A stretch of DNA of 64,000 nucleotides, from contig JAPTJF010000330.1 of NCBI GenBank assembly GCA_029339195.1, positions 1-64,000 of the forward strand. The letters run 5' to 3'. Every line of letters starts with the position of its first letter. Within the stretch, counting starts at the first letter, position 1. The position numbers and the translations under genes were made by a program. Source of the DNA: Micractinium sp. NFX-FRZ. Its lineage: Eukaryota > Chlorophyta > Trebouxiophyceae > Chlorellales > Chlorellaceae. Shown here in pieces: positions 53,927-64,000 of this stretch. Under the pieces are notes generated by a model. The model was not told the DNA's origin, did not search any database, and was given only the letters and a program-made list of their open reading frames with translations.

Positions 53927-56900
53927 TCACATTTCAGTGCCCTTGCGGCAGCTGCCCCGCTCAGAGGCGCCACCCAGCGTGTACCCCGGCTTGCACTCCT
54001 GCAGCGCACAGGAGTACACAATAAGCAGCAGCTCAAAGGCGGGAGCACTCAAGGGCGCAGCTGTGGCCAGGCAACTAGCAAGCGTGCCTGCAAGGTTGAG
54101 GGCGGAGGCTGACAGAGGCAGCAGCACCCGTGGGGCTGAGGGAGACCAGAGGACACCTTTGCTGGTACATGCAGCGCGCAGCATGCGCCAGGGCACATGA
54201 GAAAGGCAGCACTGCCGACGTGGATCCGCTTACCAAACAGTTGTTGTAGTCTCTGCAGGGCGTGCGGGGGCAGGGTGGAGGGGGAAGGGTGGGGGAAGGT
54301 GAGGGGGCGCAGCGTTGCACCTCGCATGGCGGCCCGCGCTGAGCGGCACCCCCAGGCTTCCAGTGTGACTCCCCTTGGCAGGCGTGATCATACACGCTTA
54401 CCCTCTGAAAGGAAAGGAAATGTACTCCCTTAGGCGTGGGTTGACGAAACTGGGACGTGGTAAAGGCCTCCTATCGGTAGGCTTCCGTTGGTTGCCCCCT
54501 CCTATCAAGTCCGAAGACTATCATACAGGGTATGACGTAACACGCCAATCCTTAGGAGGGCCCAGCTACGATGATGTAGCATTATCCTTCCGGCATAACC
54601 GTACCACTTGAGTCAAGTCATCAGCACGACTTGAACCCCGGTCTCCTGGCAGATAGCTTCGCATCGGTTACCACTACACTATCCGGTGGTGTCCCAGGGC
54701 GGGGGAGCTTACCCTCTGCATGCACGTATGCAAGCCCCCTTGCCAACCCCGCCGAATAAGGGGCAGTGCACACATGCAAGTGCCTTACCCGCACACGGCG
54801 CAGCTGCGCTGCTTGCACGGCACGCACTTGCCGCTCTTCAGGCCCAGGCCCCTGCAAAGTGTGGACAGTGTGTGTACAAGTGGGCGGGTGGGTGGGTGGG
54901 TGGGGGAGGCGGGGGGGCACCCTGCACACTGCTGCTGCTGGCTCTTTGCTTGCATTAGCTGCCTATCCCGGGGCCTTTGCAACGTGCAGAGTCTGTGCAG
55001 CGTGTTTGCAGGGCCTGCAAGAAGACCCCACGGAGCCTAACAGCGCGCGGGCCCCACCCTGCCCAGGTGCGCCCAGACTGTCCTGCCGCTCCCGCCCGCC
55101 CACCCGCTCAGCGACTCACCGCTTGCATCCCGTGCAGACGGGCTTGCCTCTCCTCAGCTGGCAGTAATCGCAGCGGCCCTTGGTCACCACGCTGCACCGC
55201 TGACACTGCAGGCAGGGCACATGCCATGGAGCAAGGCCAGTGCCAGGTGAGGTGACGTGTAGTGACGTGCAGTTAGGTGAGGTGAGGGGAGTGAGGTAAG
55301 GCGAGGTGAGGTGAGGTGAGTCGAGGTAAGGTGCATGCCTAATGGTCAGGCTTTTGGAAAGCGGCAGGCGCTGGTGATGAGGCGCTTGAGGTTTGGGAAC
55401 GTGGCGGCGCATGTGCCACGTCACCAGCCAACAGGCCCCCCTTGCATCCATGCGTCCCGCCCCATCCGCCCGTTGCCCACTTTGGGCGCCCGCACTTGGT
55501 GGCTTGCAGGTGCCGCTGCCCCCATCCCCCTGCTTTGTCTTCCATCGCACGCCCTTGGGGCCGCAACAAAGCCTCTTCTCCCAGCTTCCCGGTGCCCTTG
55601 CCCCTCACCTTGCCCCTCATGAACACACCGCCCAGGTCCCCGAAGAAGCAAGAGGTGCATTTTGTGGCGTCATCCCTGCAGCGGCAGGGGAGGGCAGGGT
55701 GTGGAGGGAGCCGGCACCCTCAGGTTTGAGCCTCAGGTTTTGGGGTCGGCGCCGCTGTGTCAGGGTAGGGTGTGCAGGCAGCAGGCGGCTGAGCAGGCGA
55801 CAATTGCTTTTTTGACACAACAAACTGTCTTCCTGCCTTGCAGGCGGGCAGGCGGGCAGCTGATAAGGCAGGCAGGCAGGCATACAACCACGTTGGTTGG
55901 CAGGTGGGCGGCGCAGGTGCGAGGCAAGCAGATGCCGAGCAACAGCAAAGCATGCAACCATGCAACGCACAGATGCCCTGCAGGGTGGGCGGCAGGCGGG
56001 AAGCACTTCACACGCCCCCCCCCCCCCCCCCCCCCTACGAGCACTCCCGGCAGTTGGGCAGGCACTTCACGCAGCGCCCATTCTTTAGCCCGTAGCCCCT
56101 GCACAGGTTGCGTTGGTGTGTGGTCCAAGTGTGGATGTACGGGGTAAGGGGGGCAGCATACCGTGAAGCAGCAGTGGGCACATGCCCCAGTGTCCTCACC
56201 TTCTACCCCCCCTAGGCACCACACAACACTCCCCCAGGCTGCCTGACTGCACCCCTGGCCTGCCATCAAATGAACAAGCCCCCGCCCTGCCTGTTGTCAG
56301 CACTACACAGTGCACAGGTGAGACCGTCCCTCCCAAGCTTCTCCAGTAGCTGCCGGTGTTGCAAACCAGCTTCCCTGCCTCTGATACGCCAGCTTGCACT
56401 TGGAAAGTGCCTGCCCACTCCCCCTCCTGCCCACCCTCTCCGCCCCCCGCCGTGTGCCACGGCCTAACTCATGCCGTGCGCTGCCCAGCTTTTGCACAGC
56501 ATCGTGCCCTCCTCTGCCCCTCTGTGTCGCAAGTTTTGTTGCGGATAAACAGACTGTAAGCCCAAACAAGACAACACCAAGCCCCAACCAACCAACCCCA
56601 ACCTGGCACCAGCAGCAGTTGGTGGCTGCTCCAACCCAGCACCCAGCACCCAGCGCCGCCCCTCTCCCGCTCACTCCTGCCCACAGATAGCGCAGACGGG
56701 CTGGCCCTTGCGGTCCTTTTTGCATTCGTAGCAGAATGGGATCCCCAGGTCCTCGCAGCGCTTGCAAGTGGCCCCGTCTAGGACCGCAAACTGCTGGCAC
56801 CTGCGGGGCAGCAGGGGGGAGCGGCGGCAGGGAGCAGAATGCATATGTAGCACCAGCGCTGCTGCACTTGCAGTCCGCAGTGAGCATGCATTCAGGTGCC

Positions 56901-59900
56901 TCCCCACCTTCCATCGTGTCGCACAAGCTAGGCAGCAGCAGGACTGCCGAGGGTGTGAGGTGCGGCAGGTGCCCGCCTGGCTCCCTTGCTGCACCCAGCC
57001 GGATGAGCAGGCCATCCACCCATTCGAACTGAGGAGGGCCATGCTGCTGCAACGCTGGCAAAGCTACGGACATGCGCAGAGCGTAACAGGGCCTCTCTGG
57101 CAGACAGCAGCAGGCGCAGCAGCAGCAGCAGCAGCAGCCAGACGGCTGCAGCGGGCAGGCAGACGGCGGCCGCTCCAGCGCACTCACTTCTTGCAGCGCG
57201 ATTTGTTGCCCGAGCAGTCGATGCAATCTTCTTGAGAGCACTGCAATCAAGCGGGGCGTCAGTGAGCAGGGGCATGGGTCACGATGGCATGCTCCCTACT
57301 TCAACTGTAAGTTGGCAAATTGCCATGTGTGTGGCTGTGGCTGTGCACGGTGCTGACGTGGCAAGCGTTGCACTTGCCTGCCCTGGCCGACCTTTCAGCA
57401 GCCTGCCCCAACCAACTGCACGTGCACCCAGCCAACGGCCGGACAGGGTCTCACCCTCTCGCACTTGCCGTTCACCAGGCCATATCCCTGCATGCAGGCC
57501 TCGCAAGTCTGCAAAGGGGGGCAGGGGATTGAAGTGGGGCAGCTGCATGGGTGCTCAATGCGGTGCCAGGCACAGCACAGCACAGCATACATGTGTGGGT
57601 GCTCAAAGCGGTGCCAGCACAGCACAGCACGCCACAGCACAGCAAACATGTGTGGGTGCTCAAAGCGTCGGAATTTAGTGGCCCGCTAGAACGCCTGGCT
57701 GGAATCAAGTGAGGCCCACTGGATACCCACTAGAACGCTGCTGGAACGTGGCAGAATCCCGCTCGAAGTGCATTCCAGCGGGGCCGCCGCTAGAATCCAG
57801 CGGGCTCTAGCGACCTCTATCGAGCTCCAGCCGCCTCGCTAGAATTGCGCTAGAGCTTCCAGCGGTTCTAGCGGAGCAGCAATTGCCAACGGCCTCAGAC
57901 GTGGCAGCCAATTGAAACTCCCTTTCCGAGCGTTCGACCCCTTCCTTGAACACTTCGCGTGCACCAGGCTCCTTATGTTTCATCGTCACGTAGTTGTTGC
58001 CCGCTGCGGGGCTGTTTTTGCGACGCTAGTGCACCAAACTGCCCTCATGGAGCCGTGGGGCGCCGTTTCGAGGCATGTTTAAGGTGTGCGTTTCAGTTCT
58101 TAGTCGCCGGAAGGCGCCACAGGTAAGGTGGGGCAGGTACCAGTTGGGCGGCGGGCCGGCGGCGGCAGCACCGGCGCAGCAGCGGCGGCAGCGACGAGGG
58201 CTGCCGCTTGCTGCCAGTGGCTCAATGCACCCCGAGGGGAATTTTGCTGTGTAGCAGACGAGTTGCTAAGGCGGGCTTGAAGTGCTGGACTTGTTAAGTG
58301 GGACTGACCAGCAGCAGGGGACAGCCTCACGTGACTGCCCGAATGCACGGGACCGGCGGCTCGGCGCAAAGGGGTGGGCACAAGGGGGCGGGGCCTCTGT
58401 GAAATTTGCCATGATGCATGGTCAGTCTTTTGGACTGCTATGGATCATTGTCTAACTCTGGTGTGGTTCTATTTAGATAATCCATCTGTTGAGACGTGCT
58501 ACCCTCCCATTCTGTCAGCGGTCATGCCCACCGTGACGGTCGGCACCGCACTCCTGTGCCCGCTGCCTGCCTGCCGCCTGCCAGTGCATGGGAAGCGTGC
58601 TTTTCTCTCGCAGCAACATCATTAGATTAGATTGAAACTGTTGCTCTGTGGAGTATGGTGGGTGTTGGTGTATACAGGTGCTGTAGCACAAGCGCGGCGG
58701 CGCCCCGACGGCGTGCCGCTGACTGGCGCCAGGGTGTCGCCGCCATCAACTTCTAAATCTATGCGAGCAATGACCTCAAGAGGCATTGTAATAACGTTAC
58801 AGGGCGAAAGTAGACCGAATGGGAGCGTCTGAGCCCCGATCTCGAAGTATTTGGCCGGGCTGGGCACGGGAAAGCTGCCGGAAAGCCCCCGGTCAGGATG
58901 GCAAGAGCCCCACTGGAATCACGCTCGACTCGCTGGCACCTCCAGCGAGTTCCAGCGACGGCGCGCCTCGTTGGAACTCACTGGAGGCCTGCTTGAACTT
59001 GGGATAGAAGGCCAAGCCTTCCAGCGGGGTTTTCCAGCGGACTTTCGATCGAGTTCTAGTGGGCCACTAAATTCCGACGAGAGGTGCCAGCACAGCGCTG
59101 CAGCTCAACCCACTATACCCTCAGCCGCCTCCTGCTGCTGTGGCCACAGCTCTGAATCCTGAGGTGAAACACACGTGCCAGTTCCCGTGCAGGCAAGCAA
59201 GGGCGCTGTGCTGCTGTGCTGCCCGCCCGCAGCCGCGCTTACCCCGTTGAAGCGGCGGCAGCGGTCGCAGCCGTCGGGGCAGGGTGCGCATGTGCCATCC
59301 CTCTTCAGGTACACGCCCTGCTCGTACACCTCGTACCGGCTGCAGTACAAGGTTGGAAACCATGCGGGGGGATCAGGACAGGGCAGCCAGCGGCGGCATG
59401 AGGAATAGCGTGCCACCTTGAATGGCGTCCGGAAGTGCCAGTGGGGCGGGGTGGGCCTCGCTCTCTGCGCGACAGTGGGCGGGGCTAAGAGCGGGCAGGA
59501 GTGTGCCTGCCTGTCCCTCCGCCTGCCCTTCCCCCAGGCAAGCACACACAACCTGACCTGCACTCGATGCAGCGGCTTGGTGCATCTCCTGCACATGGCA
59601 GAGGGCACGGCAGAACACATAGCAAAGGATGGGGTTGGGATGGGCGACCAGCTGTTGTGCCCTTGCCAGCCGGATAGGTGAACTCGGCGCATTGCACCAC
59701 TTCCAACCCCATGCCTGCAGGTGCTCTGTTGGGCAGCGCGCCCCTCGCACCCCTCACCATTGCAGCGCACACACAGCTCTGCCATCTCTGCAGACAGCTG
59801 GCACTTGGTGCACGTGCCGCTCCTGGTCAGCCCGTAGGCTGGCCACTCCTCCTCATCACCTGCACATGGGAAGAAGGAGGCTGGTGACACCGCAGCTTGA

Positions 59901-60786
59901 TGCATAGACTGGACACGCGTGCATGGCAAAGTGATGGTGGTTGCAGGCGAGGGAGAGGCGGGGGCAGCTAAGGGGAAGGCCAGGTAGAGAGCTGGTGGGT
60001 GGGCAGGAAGAAGACGTGGGTGTGCAGGAAGTTGGCAGGGTGGGGCAGCAAACACGCAAGGCAGGCGGAGCAATCAGGGTTGGAAGGGGCGGGAAGGGTG
60101 GGCAGGTGGTGGGCAAAGGGGGCAAAGGTGGATGGCAGGGGCGGCGCAGTACTGCACCAGTGCCGGTGCTGCACCAGTGCGGTGCACCGCATCGGCAAGT
60201 AAGGCTTAACGAACATGCTGCAGGCCGGCGGCCCAGTTCACTCACTGTACCCATACGTGCCGCACTCGAGGCATCTGCAGGGAACGGCGGAGAGAGGATG
60301 CTGTGAGTGCCTGCGGCACCCGGGCTGGCTCCCTCGGGGCTGGAGACTGCCGCCCGGCAGTCTCCAGCCATGGCACAAGCCAGACCGCGTATGGGTTGGG
60401 TCAGGTGGCAGGCATGCCAAGTAAGGCTAGCCAGGCCGGCTGCCTACTGGCGCCTCCCAGCCCGGCGGTGCTGTGCTTGCGGCTGGGCGGTGGCGGCGAC
60501 GGCAGCTGGGCAAGGTTGCAAGGCAGTACTCACTTCCCGGTCCTCCTGTCGCACTTCTCGCACCCTCCCTTCCCGGGTGTGCATGCCGCACTCGCCCCTG
60601 AAGGCCAGAGACGTTGGGGAAGGTGGGCAAGCCTCATACATTGGGCCACAGCGGGCTGAGGCTTCGGAGGAGCTGTTAATTCACTCCATACACGCCGGTC
60701 GCGGTTGTTCGATCAAAGCGAGGCGCTGCCGCACCTGCTGCGAGGAGCACCGCCGCTAACGCGGCGAACAACAGCTGAGGACGCAT
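53927..60786 (-). CDS. Secreted cysteine-rich protein of repeated CxxC modules (growth-factor-receptor/furin-like), about 324 aa
   Basis: Fifteen short exons are inferred in transcript order: 60786-60735, 60597-60534, 60274-60246, 59859-59758, 59588-59558, 59339-59243, 57508-57455, 57240-57188, 56800-56675, 56098-56039, 55675-55609, 55205-55120, 54851-54789, 54252-54234, 53998-53927 (975 nt, in frame). MRPQLLFAALAAVLLAAG is a signal peptide. The rest is a chain of CxxC units with spacers such as GYGLxxGKC: CEKC, CLEC, CTKC, CVRC, CIEC, CAPCPDGCDRC, CEAC, CIDC, CKRC, CYEC, CAIC, GRCVKCLPNCREC, CTSC, CQRC, CDYC, CTGC, CVPC, CAVC, ending GSCRKGTEM. No kinase, lectin or membrane segment is present. 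The pattern resembles GCC2/GCC3, TNFR or furin-like Cys repeats; none is assigned firmly. It is presumably extracellular and disulphide-bonded; if it were intracellular, the CxxC units could bind metal instead. Two introns contain mobile elements. Confidence 0.8.
54396..54718 (-). mobile_element. tRNA-related SINE with 12-bp target-site duplication
   Basis: GCTTACCCTCTG occurs at 54396-54407 and again at 54707-54718. It flanks a 299-bp segment that is visibly lower in GC than the surroundings. Read on the minus strand, the segment starts near 54706 and carries an A-box-like TAGTGTAGTGG (54671-54681) and a B-box-like GGTTCAAGTC (54628-54637), spaced as in tRNA genes. It ends in a short TTTCC-repeat tail next to the left duplication. 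The cloverleaf stems do not pair, so it is not a working tRNA. It lies in the intron between exons 13 and 14 of the Cys-rich gene. Confidence 0.85.
55244..55335. repeat. GGTGA-type minisatellite
   Basis: GTGAGGTGAGGTGAGTCGAG and variants repeat for about 90 bases in an intron of the Cys-rich gene. The unit itself resembles a splice donor. Confidence 0.8.
56015..56035. repeat. 21-base poly-C run adjoining a splice donor
   Basis: On the sense (minus) strand the intron after exon 10 begins GTAG and runs straight into 21 Gs. Confidence 0.9.
57544..57665. repeat. About 48-58-bp tandem repeat, 2-3 copies, split by a transposon
   Basis: TGGGTGCTCAA(A/T)GCGGTGCCAG-type units start near 57548 and 57594. 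A third, starting near 57652, is interrupted after CTCAAAG by the inverted-repeat element. The remainder (GGTGCCAGCACAGC) resumes at about 59083. Confidence 0.8.
57666..59079. mobile_element. Non-autonomous DNA transposon with terminal inverted repeats, 1414 bp
   Basis: The left end CGTCGGAATTTAGTGGCCC is matched by the reverse complement of the right end GGGCCACTAAATTCCGACG. After one mismatch the match resumes as CTAGAAC, giving about 27 bp in all. Subterminal zones are full of CTAGAA/TTCTAG and CCAGCGG words. No open frame longer than about 85 codons is present, so no transposase is encoded. The insertion split a tandem repeat in a 1.7-kb intron of the Cys-rich gene. No target duplication longer than 2-3 bp is evident. 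Confidence 0.85.
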
Positions 60787-61890
60787 GCCTGAGGACACAA
60801 ACGCCACATTCGATTCACAATAAGATAAACCGAGGCACGCGGATCAATTTGTGAGCTTGCGGCGGCCTTGACGTCTGGGTTTCCTCTCGATGGGGGTATC
60901 CCACGCCGTGGCCGCCGTGGCGTCACAACTGCAGAAGCTGAACCAAGCTGACCATGGCAGGTCGGGAGCACATTCGAAGCAGGCGCCTTCGGTAGCAGTC
61001 TTTGATGCGTGCTTAGGCTCAGCATCTCATATGGATGGTCATCGCACACCGTGGAGGTATGTGCTGGGCATGGTGTGTCTGGGCACAGCAGCTTCACCCA
61101 CAACAGTGACCAGCCGGCCGAATGCACAGGAGGCAGCGCACGTCCTTGCAACATCCATCCCCACTTCCATGTGGCTTTCATTGTGGCAGCACCATCCCCT
61201 CCCGCTTCGTTCTCACACAGGGTGCCTATCCTGTCGACAGGGTGGCCACCCTTTTGCTCGCCAAGCCGCGCAGATAGGTGGCAGCATGGCCTGCGAGGCA
61301 CAAGCACGTGTGCACCGGGCTTGCGGTTGCTGCTGGCAGGGCAAGCGAGGCAGACAAATGGTTCGCTTGGTGCACCCACCCAGGTGTCCCCGGGCACACC
61401 CTTTTACAAGAGCGTGGCACCAAACACCGCTGCTCCCCTTCACGCACCTGAGAGCTGTGCATGCTCATGCTGCGCACACGCTGTGATTGTGAAATGAGGT
61501 AAAAAATGGGTCCCTGCCTGATATAGTGGCAACGCATGGAGCCGGGGGAACGAGCACGAAGTCCGGCATCCTCGGGCTTTGCTGGCCCATGGGGACTCGA
61601 GCAGAGCGTTTCAGCACGCATGCATGCAGTAGGGGCAGTGCCCAGCTCGGCCTTCGCGTGTCATGCAGCACCAACTGCACATGTCATGGCAGCTTCTTTA
61701 CAAACCTTGCATTATTGGTCCTCAATTCACTGACCCAACCTTGCCACCCGCCGCTCCTGCTGCCCCGCCGCCAGCTCGGCGGGCAGCGCTCGCCTCTGGC
61801 GCGGATTTTCGCCGCTGCTGATCGAGGCCCGCCGCCATTGTGAGCTTATTTTGCTCCCCTTCCGCCTCCTTGTCTGGCGCTCAAGCCGAC
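60787..61890. promoter_or_regulatory. Divergent promoter region between the CxxC-repeat gene (-) and acetylornithine aminotransferase (+)
   Basis: 1.1 kb separates starts at 60786 (minus) and 61891 (plus). No gene is supported inside. ACGCATGCATGCAG lies at 61617-61630. Confidence 0.5.

Positions 61891-64000
<2,110 letters not shown>

Noticed and set aside
54620..54700. Functional tRNA gene on the minus strand
   Set aside because: A-box- and B-box-like words are present, but the acceptor, D, anticodon and T stems do not pair, and the region lies between target-site duplications. It is better read as the head of a SINE.
58374..58625. 83-codon frame inside the inverted-repeat element as a transposase fragment
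   Set aside because: No transposase motif and too short; likely chance.

Overview
The window reads as nuclear DNA of a GC-rich unicellular green alga (chlorophyte; probably Chlorella-like or a relative, not provable from the sequence alone). Every gene is split by short GT-AG introns with GTGAGY/GTGGGY donors and TGCAG acceptors. TGTAA, the usual chlorophyte polyadenylation signal, lies downstream of most stops. There is a nucleus-encoded plastid ribosomal protein, a transit-peptide-like acetylornithine aminotransferase, volvocine-style SPPP hydroxyproline-rich proteins and an algal/plant-type prolyl 4-hydroxylase. I rebuilt ten genes plus a gene tail by joining exons by eye. In the seven complete models without an unresolved junction and the L27 and CAP-H models, summed exon lengths are exact multiples of three; the hydroxylase has one unresolved junction and the two edge genes are partial.

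Left to right: 119-260 (+) tail of a class I/II aminotransferase; 729-3285 (+) MYND zinc-finger protein; 4167-11204 (-) secreted protein with an SPPP stalk, an unrecognised domain and Asp-box/BNR repeats; 13384-17824 (-) heptahelical PAQR/adiponectin-receptor-like protein; 19112-29839 (+) NOC1/MAK21/CEBPZ ribosome-biogenesis factor; 30712-32253 (-) plastid ribosomal protein L27; 33525-36013 (-) GT8 glycosyltransferase; 37616-43630 (+) condensin kleisin CAP-H; 44604-47341 (+) hydroxyproline-rich cell-wall glycoprotein; 47555-53201 (+) prolyl 4-hydroxylase with a C-terminal ShKT domain; 53927-60786 (-) secreted CxxC-repeat protein; 61891 to the window end (+) acetylornithine aminotransferase.

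Five genes suit the secretory and cell-wall pathway: two SPPP proteins, the hydroxylase that could modify such prolines (213 bp downstream of one of them, same strand), a Golgi-type GT8 enzyme and a secreted Cys-rich protein. The others are housekeeping genes: ribosome assembly, plastid translation, chromosome condensation and arginine synthesis.

The most unusual signal is structural. In at least seven genes the intron next to an exon edge holds one or more diverged copies of that edge, splice site included, usually about 77-121 bp away (most often 93-114 bp). I call these exon-edge echoes. Two mobile insertions sit in introns of the Cys-rich gene: a roughly 300-bp tRNA-related SINE with a 12-bp target-site duplication, and a 1.4-kb non-autonomous element with about 27-bp terminal inverted repeats. 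A second short dispersed family ending in a (TTGA)n-like tail occurs in three introns.
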